Below are positions 10,974 to 21,482 of a stretch of 64,000 nucleotides of DNA, in pieces. This stretch comes from Fragum whitleyi (Eukaryota > Mollusca > Bivalvia > Cardiida > Cardiidae): assembly GCA_948146395.1 (NCBI GenBank), contig OX411551.1, positions 61,590,154 to 61,654,153 of the forward strand, in the 5' to 3' direction. Position 1 is the stretch's first letter; each line of letters opens with the position of its first letter. The notes below the pieces were generated by a model that had not been told where the DNA came from, did not search any database, and saw only the letters and a program-made list of their open reading frames with translations. The position numbers and the translations under genes were made by a program.

Positions 10974-11590
10974 AGCATTTACATTTTGATTTCACTTTTT
11001 GGATATTAATGCAACTGTTAATACAACTAATTATCTAGCAAAATTTGATGCTTCATATTGATTAATATGGGTTAAAGCATTTACTGTTTAAGTTGATTGC
11101 AGACTCTTTTGGCTGCATTCAAGATTTTATGGAGCAGTTAATAAAAGAATTTATAAGAAAAAATATGTTTCTTCCTGTCAAATGAAAAAATCTGAATATT
11201 TTATCAATATCATTTTATCAATGCATCACAAAGTCAAAATTATTCATATTTTTTGGGTCTCTTATCACATAAACATATAATTATTAACAAACAACTGCCA
11301 CTTTTCTCGCAAATAAATTCCACAACTCTTTCTTTTGAACCCATGCGTAGATTCAATTAGGGATAAAGCTAGTAGATACTTGCATGTTCAAAATACTTCA
11401 GGTAAGAGACCTTCATGTGAACTTAATTTGTCAAATCCATTTAAAACACTTCATTGTGGGTTATTATTCATAAATCTCAAAAAAACAACCAAAATAAGAA
11501 TCCACATCAATCATACATCTTTTGCAGAAAATAATCAGATGATTTTTATGTTAAAATCAAATCACTTGTGTATCTGTAGAACTTGTTAAC
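10974..11590. other. No recognised feature
   Basis: AT-rich non-coding sequence. Confidence 0.4.
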
Positions 11591-11661
11591 GGGTCATTGC
11601 AACACTATTGTAAGTGCCTATAGATCTATAGGCACTTACAATAGTTTTGCTCTGATCTCTT
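11591..11661. mobile_element. Dispersed ~74-bp palindrome, copy 2
   Basis: TGCAACACTATTGTAAGTGC, CTATAGATCTATAG, GCACTTACAATAGTTTTGC: same subfamily as the copies at 1.15 and 41.76 kb. Confidence 0.75.
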
Positions 11662-12291
11662 GATTTGCAGTTATCAAAGAGATCAGATATAGACATTGTC
11701 TGACACAATGAACTACGGCTAACGGTTACTTCAATAAAACAATGGATGACTATTTTACGAGTCCCTTCATGGTATGAACCGCATTTGTACTATGCCAACT
11801 GAAAATGGGACAAACCTTATGGAATGCTGAATACTATACAGTTTTGAAAATATTCATAATTGAGATATAAATACATCACAAAAATACAGTATCGTAACTC
11901 CAATAACTCCAATTTTGTAATGAAAGCAAGATTATTTAGACTTGAATTCCATGCAAGAGATCAAACTCAAATCAATAGTATCCAATCTATCATGGCTCTA
12001 ATTGACCATACATCGATTTTTGACCCCCAATTGACCCTAAAAATTGCGAAAAGTCATTTATCATGACAAATTATAAGCCTATTATGGGCCACTTGGTCCA
12101 GATATTCTTCAATCAAATTTTTACCCAGAGTTTCAGGTAAGTCATGACAAAAGGGGTAGGACAATCTTTTCTTTCATTATTTTCATTTCTTTAATACTTT
12201 TCGGCAGGTTATCAAGGAATATTTGTAGATTATTACTTGACAACCTCACTGCCAATTGAGTAATATTAACAAAAGAATTGATTTTGTCCCA
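11662..12291. other. No recognised feature
   Basis: Non-coding, no repeat identified. Confidence 0.4.
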
Positions 12292-12428
12292 GGGTTTGAC
12301 ACTTACTACTTTTTGTCACCAGTCTAAAGGGCCTGTTAGCCCAAAATATTACAGGTCCTCCCTGATAACAACAGGTCATGCATGATGAAAATCATGTTTG
12401 AATTTTAGCAATTTAAGGGATTAATTGG

Positions 12429-12497
12429 AAAGAAAACTATCTGGAAAAGAGGAAATTGCTTTAAACAAGCAATTTCTTCTTTTCCACAACGTTTTCC
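12429..12497. repeat. Central hairpin module
   Basis: GGAAAAGAGGAAATTGCTT, short loop, AAGCAATTTCTTCTTTTCC: a ~22-bp stem. The same stem lies in elements at 24.19, 25.40, 43.53 and (degenerate) 51.35 and 53.05 kb. Confidence 0.8.
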
Positions 12498-12576
12498 ATT
12501 TGGTAATGCAAAAATTTAGTCTTCGAAAGGCAATAATTTTTCAAAACTGGAGATTTTAAAATACTAGATGTCGTCA

Positions 12577-12822
12577 TTAACCCTTGTCATGCTGAACCCG
12601 AAATATTCCTGCTTTGGCAGGAGCTAAAGACAAACATCTGCCTGCACATATGTGCAGTCTGATGTTAGTCTACATCACCTGCTTCTCATTTTCAACCCAG
12701 AATTGTCAATAGATTTAGTTTTCCAAATAAAAATCTACCTACAGTTGGTACTTTCAGTGCATTTTGCCCTTTGATTTTGAGGAAATTTTTAGCCAAAATT
12801 TATTCAGCATGACAAGGGTTAA
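12577..12822 (-). mobile_element. TTAA MITE, CCCTTGTCATGCTG ends (copy 2)
   Basis: TTAACCCTTGTCATGCTGAA at the left and the exact inverted form at the right, TTAA on both edges; central GCCTGCACATATGTGCAG palindrome. Reversed relative to the 9.47-kb copy. Confidence 0.9.
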
Positions 12823-12922
12823 CTACAGGCCTGAAGGACCTACGCATGGTATCATCTACCAGTCCTCCCTAAAACCCACAGGTTCCGGGCCCGAGGACTG
12901 GTGTAGGTGTCAATCCCTGTGT

Positions 12923-14204
12923 CTAGTGTGCTGGGTACCTGTTTTCATGGTATTTTCTATGGCATCTGTGTGTACAATCTTTATGAGAAGTATATCAAAT
13001 TGCCATAGTCTATGTGGTTTGAATTCTGACAGTGAATGATACAAAACTTTGACCAATCACTTCACATATAAACATTTGTGAAGCAAAATCCAGAAAATTT
13101 TTTAACATCCCTCGTATAAAGGATATTTTGATTGAATTTTAGTATGAGCACCTTTCAGAAAAGGTTAACAAAGAAAAGGAATAATAGAAGATGTATGTTA
13201 TTCATTGTGAAATGACATCCTACACTTCTATTACAAGTTTGACAAATCAATTTATTACCATGTTTATGGCACAATATTATTGACATGAATTGAAGATTTC
13301 TTTCAATTTGGTATTTAAATGAGCTCTTATTACAACAGATGAGTCCCAATAATTTCAACCTAATAAAATCAGCATAGTTCTCATTCTAAATTATCAGTTT
13401 TTCGAAAAATAATGGAAGTGTTATGTTTTAGACACTTTAAAAAATTCTGCAGTAATCATTTAAAAACAATATCTATGGGTCTTAAAATGAAATTGAGAAA
13501 GTGTTTTCATTTGCTTACTGCTAACCAGGGAAACTCAGAGGGTAGTGCGCTTCACTTTCAATCTTTGGTTTTGTGTAAAAACCCAACTCCTCACAGCATT
13601 CTCTCACATCTACTAACATATTTTTTTTTCCAAAGAGCAATATGCAACAGTTAATTAAACTTCAAGGGAGGTGGCAAATGACAAGTTTATAAAATCATTG
13701 TTTGGAGTTTCTTCCCTTGCCTTTCTGGTTGATGCGTCTAACTTCTAATATTGCTTCAAAACTTGGTAACCCTAGAAATAACTGCATTCTAAGAAATGCC
13801 AAACAATTTTGATCAATCAATTTATACAAAACTGACCTTATTCACTTTTCACTTACACATCACAACAGGCTACAGCTATATGATATTTACTTAGATTATG
13901 GTAGTCCATACAAAAGTATTGTGTGGACCAGATTGTTGCTATCAAACTCATACAGAGTTAGTTGAGGGGTCTGTGTAATACTTCTGCAAGTACCTACATT
14001 TTTATCAGCACTTACATTAATACAGGGAAAATGACTAATAATTTTTACTTGGGGGGAAAGACATCCAAAATTCAACATTGTATGGTAGAAGTATATGCAT
14101 ATTCCTAAAAATCTAAGGACCCAGCTAAAAAATCTAGAGCCATGGGCGACTGGGCCCCTGCTAGTCCTTTTTCCTGCAACAGTATGCTAACCCTAAAAGT
14201 ATAC
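12923..14204. other. No recognised feature
   Basis: Non-coding sequence downstream of the gene end at 14368; no exon-like or repeat structure that I can support. Confidence 0.4.
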
Positions 14205-14345
14205 TCTACAGATAGAGGGAGTATTATGGATTTTAGATCAAAGTATTTCAATAATAATAGCACAAACCCTATGTTATTGGAACTCTTTGGAATCGTCTCG
14301 TCAAGACGATTCCAGTGAGAGCCAGCAACATAGGGTTTTATTTAA
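14205..14345. repeat. Repeat with long hairpin just past the gene's stop codon
   Basis: 14264-14338 folds: AAACCCTATGTT...GGAATCGTCT, loop, AGACGATTCC...AACATAGGGTTT. The preceding segment (CTACAGATAGAGGGAGTATT) and the hairpin recur at 33178-33322. Read on the minus strand it lies ~30 bases after the stop at 14368, and an AATAAA (complement at 14337-14342) sits at its edge. Confidence 0.7.
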
Positions 14346-14367
14346 AAAGAAGGATTTTTAACTGAAT

Positions 14368-14573
14368 TTATCCCCTCTTATCTGAACTTCTAATACTCTG
14401 TCTCAGTTTTACTTTGCTCTTGGGAGTGTCATTTATAACTATGAAGCTACCTTTTTTCTCGTCGGAGTCAGTGTCTGATGAGTCATCACTGTCCTCACTA
14501 CTGTTTAGATATGGATAGTTCTTCTCCCACTCAGCGTATGTCTGGAATGAGTTCTTATAGCCCTGGTTACGAC
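14368..14573 (-). CDS. Last coding exon of the split unidentified gene
   Basis: The minus-strand acceptor TCATTGTAG precedes 14573. The exon continues the frame left by the exon at 24724-24536 (one base carried over, making an Arg codon) and ends at TAA 14370-14368. It encodes RNQGYKNSFQTYAEWEKNYP, then an acidic serine tract (SSEDSDDSSDTDSDEKKGSF) and a basic end (KVKLRQSIRSSDKRG). Acidic SD/SE runs of this kind are frequent casein-kinase-2 targets (family knowledge; phosphorylation here is inference). The composition suggests a disordered cytosolic or nuclear tail. No membrane segment. Confidence rests on the agreement of phase across three introns. Confidence 0.85.
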
Positions 14574-15084
14574 CTACAATGAGACATATCAAGATCGGTC
14601 ACAAAAATCATCCTTCTTTATAACCAAACAGGAAACCTTGTATATTGTCAACATAAAATTGACAATAAAAGGCATGATTTCAAAATAGTCTGGGGATCAC
14701 ACAAGGATTATAAAATATAAGAGAAATTTAGTCGAATTTCTTCAAATCAGTTATAGAAAAGGTCATTTTTTTCCAGATAAGCACTGCCAATAAAATCTGT
14801 TTTTCATCCAATCAGGAGTTCTGAAACAAATCTGAAAGCGTGTCTTCTAAGGATCATTCAAGTGGAATTTGGTTAAAATTAAAAGTTTACTGACACTGGC
14901 ATTGGCAGACGCACGGCTGACATAATGCCTGGACAATAACCCCAGTTGCCTTCTCCTAGTGAAGTTAAAAACTAGTCAGAGTTGTTCTCCTTGAGAGTTT
15001 AGGTTGCCCTTAAATAGTGAACAAATTTAGTTCATACGAATTAACTTTGATTTTATTGCAACGAAAGCGTACGCTTATAGACTT

Positions 15085-15220
15085 GCTCTCAAACACTCAA
15101 TCCTGATCTTTTCATGTCCCTGAGAGAGAGGCAGTGGTTTAAACCCATTGCTACCCGATTCTACAGCTGGGTGAACTAGAGCTTGCTTTTAAGTGTTTTG
15201 GCCATAAACACACCCTGGCG
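15085..15220 (-). mobile_element. SINE family 2, headless fragment
   Basis: AACACTCAATCCTGATCTTT, CATGTCCCTGAGAGAG, GGGTGAACTAGAGCTTGCTT and CACCCTGGCGACGGTGAAC match the SINE at 49144-49356 in order; the tRNA-like head is missing here. Confidence 0.65.
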
Positions 15221-15251
15221 ACGGTGAACAAGTTTCAAGCAAATACATTTT

Positions 15252-15320
15252 GAGGGATTAGCACAAAATTTTTGTAAGAGCCTCTTTATTTAAAGGCACA
15301 ATAGTTTGAGCTGACACCTC
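15252..15320. mobile_element. Dispersed ~74-bp palindrome, degenerate copy
   Basis: GAGGGATTAGCACAAAATTT...AAAGGCACAATAGTTTGAGC then TGACACCTC keeps the layout of the family with several unpaired positions. Confidence 0.5.
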
Positions 15321-15587
15321 AATTTCTAATTCTAAAGACATATCACTAGGTCAAATTTTAGCTCAACAATGACAACAATGATGACAAGGAGGCTAGAGGA
15401 ACATTTAACTAAGGTTTTGTCTGAAAACAGCCAAGCTATCGAGGATATCAAAACAAGCAAATTCTTTTGTTAGGATAAGACTTCAAAAATGCAATAATAA
15501 TTTCACTTTAATCAATGCAATAGGTCTATCACTTAAGTAATATTATGAATTGCTGAAGCATTCTGGAATGCATTTTTCAATGCGACA

Positions 15588-15892
15588 CTTAAGGGTCTTT
15601 GATTGATTGATTGAATGGAGTTTAACGCCGCTTTCAACATTTTTTCAGTTATATCGCGGCGGCTGGAGAACCTAACAATGGTTTCCTGGTATTTCTCTCA
15701 CCAGTACAACCACCAAATCCTTTCCTAGCCTCAATCTGCTATCTCACATGGGTCTACGATTATCAACCCATTGGTGAAAGACAAATAGTTGGAAGGAATG
15801 AGTGCCGCCATCAGGAATCGAACCCGGGACCTCTAGAATGACAGTCTGACGCGCTACCAACTGCGCTATGACAGCAGCTTAAGGGTCTTTGA
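15588..15892 (-). mobile_element. Complete tRNA-derived SINE with 15-bp target duplication
   Basis: CTTAAGGGTCTTTGA is repeated exactly at 15588-15602 and 15878-15892. The insert reads on the minus strand: a 73-base tRNA-like head (about 15875-15803), a body with a conserved-looking GTTTAACGCCGCTTTCAACA segment (complement strand view, 15618-15640) and a TCAA-repeat tail. The head folds as a cloverleaf with a fully paired acceptor stem (GCTGTCA with TGGCGGC, allowing G-U), box A TAGCGCAGTTGG and box B GTTCGATTC, and an anticodon-loop CTGTCAT (GTC, Asp-like). A diverged relative is at 21690-21925. Resembles the V-SINE/MetaSINE groups reported from molluscs, but I cannot assign it without a search. 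Confidence 0.85.
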
Positions 15893-16058
15893 ACCATTGA
15901 TCAAAGTCCTTTGTTTAGCACACAATAAATATATAGGGTCTTTTTGATCAGACTGCATTGATTTTTTATATACAAAAATATCCATTGATTGTAATGTAGC
16001 CCAAATTGCTTGCAATAATTGTCTCAATTTTTACCCTAGTGTGAAGATTAAGAAATCG

Positions 16059-16130
16059 ATGGCTCAGTGTAAAACAGTTGTAACTGCCTACACATTTATA
16101 GGCAGTTACAACTGGTTTGAGCTGAGCCAT
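16059..16130. mobile_element. Dispersed ~74-bp palindrome, copy 4
   Basis: ATGGCTCAGTGTAAAACAGT, TGTAACTGCCTA, loop, ATAGGCAGTTACAACTGG, CTGAGCCAT. Belongs to the subfamily of the 29.12-kb copy. Confidence 0.75.
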
Positions 16131-16627
16131 TGAAATGCTTGTCTTATGTCAATTTGAAGTACTAAATGAAGAAAATCTAGACCCTGCTGTGTTTGGTATT
16201 TCGGAAATGATTCAGGAATAAGGTAGAAGGACTATGCATAATAGATTCTATAAACAAAATTTTATGTGAATGAATTTACTTTTCGTCGATAGAAATTAAA
16301 GCTGATGCAAAAAGAAAATTATTAAGGTCTTCTAGTTGCATTATAGTCCTTTAACATCGCCAGTTAGGGAGACAACTCCTAAAGCAATATTAATCAGTCA
16401 CCCAAGAAAATTACCTCCCTTTTGCTATAAATGTATTATGGCTCTTTCAATAGAGACTGTTTTACGTGTTGTTAGTTTAATTTAATTGAAAAACACTTCT
16501 ACAAAATTTTAAATGAAATACATTTGAAGTATTCATTACATATCATTAACTAGGCGGCAAAACCACATAACTAAGGTGTATTATATTCAAGAAATTTTGT
16601 TGAAATTTGGCTTTGTGGATACCATTA
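16131..16627. other. No recognised feature
   Basis: Non-coding, no repeat recognised. Confidence 0.4.
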
Positions 16628-17990
16628 AAAAGAAACACAGTCATTTATCCTAGAAAAACAAGAGCCGTCAGAGACGGATTATGCTCCCCGAATAAGGCAT
16701 TGTCACAAAAACAAGAGCCATGTTGGACATGGACATCCCCCGCCACAAAAGCTTGATAGTAAACTGAAGCCTAATAGATTAAAGATTCTTTTGTACTGTC
16801 AGAGATTTACCTCCTATTAAATGTATTAAAAATAACCAAGGGCAATAACTCAAAAATTATGCAAGCAAGAGTTATAGTTCTGGTGTATTGCACTTCTCCT
16901 CCATGAGATCTATCCACCAATAAAGTTTCAAGTTGATAGCTATCATACTTTAGGAGATATGCTCCAGACAAAATCTAAGTATCAAAAATAACAAAGGGCA
17001 ATAACTGCAAAATTATGCAAGTAAGAGTTGTAGTTCTTGTGCACTGCACTTCTCCTCCATAAGATCTATCCACCCATAAATGTTCAAGTTGATAGCTATT
17101 TTACTTTAGGAGATATGCTCCAGACATAATCTAAGTATCAAAAATAACAAAGGGCAATAACTCCAAAATTATGCAAGCAAGAGTTGTAGTTCTTGTGCGC
17201 TGCACTTCTCCTCCATTAGGTCTATCCACCCATAAAGTTTCAAGTCGATAGCTATTATACTTTAGGAGATATGCTCTGTGGTCAGATTTCAAAGACTCAA
17301 ATAAGCTGTTATCTTATACAGCTAACATAAAGGTAACAAACATTAAACCCCCTTTTTGCATGACATATTTTAAGACACAAATTTCAAATAGTTTAGGGTA
17401 AAGAGCACCTGATTTGCTACTCAAATGTGAAATTTCATCAAATTCTGAGCATAAGACTAGGAGAAATGAAAAAATAACTGTAATTTACGCACTTACGTAA
17501 AGGTAACAAACATTAAGCCCCCTTTTTCCATGATATATTTTTTTTTACGTCAATTTCAAATTGTTTATAGTAGAGGGCATCTGATTTGCTAGACAAATAT
17601 GAAATTTCACTAAATTCTGACTGTTAGACTAGGAGAAATTTGGGAAAAACTGTTTTTTACCCTAAGTCCCCTTTTCCCGTGACGAGGCCTCGAATCCAAA
17701 ACCCGTCACAGATGCATCATCACTATATCATAGGGAGTTCACATGATAAGTTTCATTCAATTTGGCCCAGGGGTTATGGAGAAATAGGTGGGGACGGACG
17801 GACAGACGGAATTACGGACGGACGGACAGACAAAGCGGCGGCTGTATGCTCTCCCTTCGGGGAGCATAAAAACACAGTCATTTCTCCTAGAAAAAAACAC
17901 TGTCATTTCTCCTAGAAAAGAGACACTGTCATTTATTCTAAAAAGAGACACTGTCATTTATCCTAGAAAAGAAATACTGTCATATGTCAC
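16628..17990. repeat. 28-bp minisatellite split by a transposon
   Basis: AAACACAGTCATTTATCCTA + GAAAA lies at 16634-16660 and resumes at 17872 as four further units (GACACTGTCATTTATCCTAG pattern) to about 17985. The material between is the element at 16660-17870. Confidence 0.75.
16660..17870 (+). mobile_element. Composite AACAAGAG-type element, CTCCCCGAA family with a second left end inside
   Basis: Left: ACAAGAGCCGTCAGAGACGG (hairpin CCGTC-AGA-GACGG) then TATGCTCCCCGAA; right: CCCTTCGGGGAGCATAAAA, its inverted match. At 16712 a second start, AACAAGAGCCATGTTGGACA, introduces four 156-bp units like those at 10 kb (to ~17277). Then two 170-bp units of another kind follow (AGGTAACAAACATTAA at 17331 and 17501) and a GGACGGACGGACAGAC tract (17794-17830). 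The flanking minisatellite fixes the element's edges. Confidence 0.75.
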
Positions 17991-18109
17991 ACATTCACAG
18001 ATGAATACAATTTCATTGTTCACAGAAAACTAAAAAAAGTCAAATATTTATCAATCAAACAAATGGTTCCAACATGGTATTGATAGAGACTACTGAATTC
18101 AATCTGGGA

Positions 18110-18225
18110 AACATATAACACTGTTTGCAAAATGATGTCAGCAATTTCAATTTGCATTACATGACATCATTTTTACGCCGAAGTATGTTGGTATATATGT
18201 CCTAAGCTCATTTGAATAGTTTGCA
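18110..18225. repeat. Second copy of the 3.2-kb repeat
   Basis: CACTGTTTGCAAAATGATGT ... ATGACATCATTTTTACGCC ... CTAAGCTCATTTGAATAGTT matches 3218-3335. Confidence 0.5.
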
Positions 18226-18639
18226 AAAATTTCAGAAGATAACCAAGGAAGATGTATAGAAAGCAACCCTTGGATGATCAGTGTTCTGGCGAGGAAGAAA
18301 AAAGTATGGGACAAATGTCTCATGCTAGCTCAAAAGTTAGGGACATTTTTGGAAAACCTGAGACACTTTCTAAAAACTTAACTTTTATTCAATTTTTAAT
18401 TGTTTCAAACGACAGATATTCTCCCTGTATATGATATTATAACTTAATAAGATGTTAAAAGTTTTCAAAAAAAACCACAAAAAAAAACCAAGTACCTCCA
18501 GTTTTCTTCTGGGGTTTTGATGAACTGAACTTGAATAAACTAAGGCCTCAATCTACATTCCAGGTCATGATCTCTCAAACAACTTAAGTCTCAGGCTATC
18601 AAACACGATTTTAGCATTTTCTTATGTCTCTTTGCGAGT
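18226..18639. other. No recognised feature
   Basis: Non-coding, with A-rich runs near 18464-18490. Confidence 0.4.
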
Positions 18640-19160
18640 CTTGAGTTAAACCGTGATGTAGAAAATGCAGACGAATATTTTCATCGCCGCTATTTTTCGT
18701 TGATGAGTCCTTGTCAGAACTCGTCTGCTTCAATCTGTTTATCCTATTTGAATCTCGAACTCAGAACTGTGCGATGTTTGGTGGAAAAAAAATAGAGAAA
18801 TTGCCACACATAGTTTAATTACTTATTGACCAAACAGTCACGAATGATAACATCCTATTTCTATGCAGGTTACTATGCGATGCAAAACGATGGCGTGTTC
18901 GATTCGAAATCAAGATACAATTCGTTCTTACGAGTATTCCTTAATTTTTGACGACTTGAAATAACAAATAATGTCTACAAAAAATTAAAACATTTTGAAT
19001 TCGAATAGTTTTTTTCTAATTTAATTAATTTTGACATCTTTAAATTATATCGGTCATGCATATCGTGTATACAGTCAACCACCCCCGCGTTTAAAGTTAG
19101 TAATCAAAGTCGACGTCAAAACACCCTGGGAATTTTATTTTCGCACGTGAGTATATCCAG
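18640..19160. promoter_or_regulatory. CpG-retaining, promoter-like segment
   Basis: CG dinucleotides are clearly denser than in the flanks (for example CATCGCCGC, ATGGCGTGTTCGATTCG, GTCGACGTCAA, GCACGTGAG), and it contains a CRE-like GACGTCA at 19112 and an E-box CACGTG at 19145. It lies directly upstream of the candidate exon at 19223. Promoter function is inference. Confidence 0.3.
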
Positions 19161-19222
19161 TGTTGACACGTTGAATTCTGGGATAGTATATAATTCACAT
19201 TTGTCCTTTAACCTTGCAGAAG

Positions 19223-19411
19223 ATGTTAGTTTGGAATATCCTTGTTACTTTCACTTTAAGTACAATTGAAGCCATTCAAAGCCGTTTCAATAGAAACTCG
19301 AGCCCATATTTACATGTGACAAAAGTCGCATCTTGCAAAGATTTTATGGGACATGTACAATTTTTAAGCGAGATTGTCGCAGAATTGCGGCCTCGCCAGA
19401 TCACTGGATGA
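19223..19411 (+). CDS. Candidate small secreted-protein exon
   Basis: A good acceptor (CCTTTAACCTTGCAG, ending 19219) is followed three bases later by an ATG opening 62 codons. The start MLVWNILVTFTLSTIEAIQS resembles a signal peptide (hydrophobic core, then a small residue followed by a polar region). The remainder is short and has a single Cys, SCKDFMGHVQFLSE, and ends with TGA. The segment lies just after the CpG-retaining DNA at 18.64-19.16 kb. It is inside the intron of the minus-strand gene and on the opposite strand. The length is close to what chance allows and I know no homologue, so this is a weak call. The competing minus-strand frame (19533-19276) starts in tRNA-like sequence and is less likely. 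Confidence 0.2.
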   Translation: MLVWNILVTFTLSTIEAIQSRFNRNSSPYLHVTKVASCKDFMGHVQFLSEIVAELRPRQITG

Positions 19412-19475
19412 TGTTGTTTGGGCAGATGTGGTTGTTCTACCCAATACTTTAATTGATGTTGCCAGAACAATTCAT

Positions 19476-19530
19476 CAAGGGTTATCAACTTAAAATCAAA
19501 GTGCCCTTCCAATTGAGCTATGGGCACTAA
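19476..19530 (-). repeat. tRNA-like fragment
   Basis: On the minus strand GTGCCCATAGCTCAATTGGA + AGGGCAC has a near-consensus box A (TAGCTCAATTGG) and D-arm. No good box B follows. Likely a tRNA pseudogene or SINE head. Confidence 0.4.
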
Positions 19531-20243
19531 CATAATTTTTACATAACTTTAATCTTTTTTCGTATCTTTTTCTTCTCTCTTTCAATCAAATACTGATAGT
19601 TCATGGTTAAAGAAATATTCTTACCATGTCTGGATTTATATTTAGTACCATATCTTAATGATTTGAACTTCTTTCTCATAGCTAGTGTGTCCAAAAACCC
19701 TTCCATGACTATATCCTTGTACTTAATTAAAACTTGAAAGAAAATAATTTTTTTCAGAAAATAAGCAAAACAATAAGTTTAAAAATTAAGTTGACGTTAG
19801 CAACTTTCACACTACCTATATCCAAAATTTTCAGACATAAAAATAGGAAATTTAACCAATGCATAATAGATAACACAGTCATTATACTATTTCAAAATAA
19901 TTGGTTTGTGGAGAATTTAGCACAAAAATATCTTAAGATTTTACTCATAGTTATAGACTTAAAAATTATAAGGAATTATGTTTCCTAAAAATATCCAAAA
20001 TTTAGTCACTAATTTTTCTCTTTCATCTAAAAATATTGGATCCAAATAAATATAAGTTACAAAATACATAGAAATTCTATATAATATGACATTCTGATAA
20101 TTACTTTATAGAAATTTAAACAAATCTTTATTTTATTTGAAAAGTTTTGGCAATATTTGATCTTATTGAAACACATTCAACCTTAATTTAGAGTAAACTT
20201 AAACATACAACCTGTTGTTTGGAATTTGTAAGAATTTGAGAGT
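19531..20243. other. No recognised feature
   Basis: Very AT-rich intronic DNA. Confidence 0.4.
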
Positions 20244-20490
20244 TTTAACTCTGGTTTAGCTGAACCTGGAATATTCCTACTTTGGCAAGAGGTATACACA
20301 AAGACTAGCCTGCACATATGTGCAGTTTGACCTTAATCTTTACCACCTGATTTTCCTTTCTACACAAGAAAAGTGCAAAAACGTTATTAAAAAAAAGAAG
20401 TGCTGTCTCACAATAAGTAAACCAATTGTTGCCAGTATGTTGATTTTTATGTGATTTTGTCTAGGATTTTATTCAGCATTACAAGGGTAA
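20244..20490 (-). mobile_element. TTAA MITE, CCCTTGTCATGCTG family, diverged (copy 3)
   Basis: TTAACTCTGGTTTAGCTGAA at the left, ATTCAGCATTACAAGGGTAA at the right, and CCTGCACATATGTGCAG in the centre. Same order of blocks as the 12.58-kb copy. Confidence 0.75.
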
Positions 20491-20854
20491 ACAAAATCAT
20501 TTAAGAAATTATTGAGTTTTGTAGAAGATAATATAGACTCAATATCAATTTCAGAGTACAGAGACTACAGAAATATAGGCCCTGTGATGAGATTTTGTTT
20601 GTGACAAGCTGATTTGAACCAAGTCAAGAATAAAAATGTTATTAAGCGAGCCTTCGGGAGCATAATAACTTCTCACTTCTAAACGAGGTTAAGATCAGCT
20701 TGTCTCAAACGAGACTGAGTAACAGATTCTTTTTCCCGCAAAAACAACAACTTTTTACAACTCAACCTTTTTTGATGCTCAGATAACAGAAATACTGTGA
20801 TAGTGTGTGTTAGATGACATTGTGGTGACGTCCTTGATATACTGGATTACACCT

Positions 20855-21060
20855 TTTATCTTCCCACATCAAATCATTCACCACTCTGTCTTCTTCACTA
20901 AGATCCTTTAATAAATCTTCAATGATCAGTTGACATACTGGATAACACATCTTCCCACACCAAATCATTCACCACTCAGTCTTCTTCACTAAGATTCTTA
21001 AACAAACCTTCAATGATCAGTTGACATACTGGATAACATCTTAGATTATCTTCCCACACC
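20855..21060. repeat. Tandem duplication, ~91-99 bp unit
   Basis: CTTCCCACACCAAATCATTC ... AATGATCAGTTGACATACTG occurs twice (from 20861 and 20952) with a third partial start at 21051. Confidence 0.75.
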
Positions 21061-21209
21061 AATGGCAATTTATAGGTCCGCTTTATAATTTTTGAATCTA
21101 CTGTAACTTGCCAAGCGTCCTTAAGCATTAATTTCCAAGTTTTATCCTCTGTCAGGCTGGTTTTAACAATATTAACAGGATGAAGATACAGAATGTTTTC
21201 CCTACCCAC
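20976..21209 (-). CDS. Unidentified ORF, possible gene fragment
   Basis: A 77-codon frame on the minus strand: MGRENILYLHPVNIVKTSL, then KTWKLMLKDAWQVTVDSKII, and ending IIEGLFKNLSEED. It is rich in Trp, Lys and Leu and, unlike most open frames here, is not made of a tandem repeat throughout. However, its last ~30 codons coincide with the ~95-bp tandem duplication, and the neighbouring copies carry stops. No splice sites that I would defend. It could be a decayed transposon or gene fragment; I do not recognise a family. Confidence 0.2.
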   Translation of the reverse strand: MGRENILYLHPVNIVKTSLTEDKTWKLMLKDAWQVTVDSKIIKRTYKLPLVWEDNLRCYPVCQLIIEGLFKNLSEED

Positions 21210-21417
21210 TCTCTAACCATACAATGTGAGCGAGCTGTAGTGGGATTATTTCAACTTGAATCTGGCCTTTATGCACGCATATCTAATGAGCTCATGAATA
21301 CGATTCCGATAATACTTCGCTAAATGTCGTTCACAATCGCTTGATTCACAGAAGCCGTGCTACAGATTCAACTGTATATAATCACTCATAATTATAGCAT
21401 GAATATGTCAGATACGG

Positions 21418-21482
21418 TAGCGGTATCGGTAGCGTAGTTAGCTATTATTTCGGCGGACCTGGTTCAAATCTCACACCAATCT
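21418..21482 (+). repeat. tRNA-like SINE head or pseudogene
   Basis: GGTAGCGTAGTTAGCTATTA then GGTTCAAATCTCACACC: box A-like and a good box B (GTTCAAATC) 30 bases apart, as in tRNA. Confidence 0.45.

Larger units (their letters stand above)
12292..12920. mobile_element. hAT-like MITE, CAGGG ends (copy 2), with nested MITE
   Basis: Left end CAGGGTTTGACACTTACTAC; right end GACTGGTGTAGGTGTCAATC then CCTG. The body matches 8027-8388, but it has an intact central hairpin (12429-12497) and is split by the TTAA MITE at 12577-12822, showing that this element is the older of the two. Confidence 0.75.

Noticed and set aside
15803..15875. Functional tRNA-Asp gene
   Set aside because: The cloverleaf is good, but it is joined to a SINE body and tail and enclosed by a 15-bp target duplication; the anticodon stem has a mismatch.
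19276..19533. 85-codon minus-strand gene
   Set aside because: Begins in tRNA-like sequence (TAGCTCAATTGG box A) and overlaps the better-supported plus-strand candidate.
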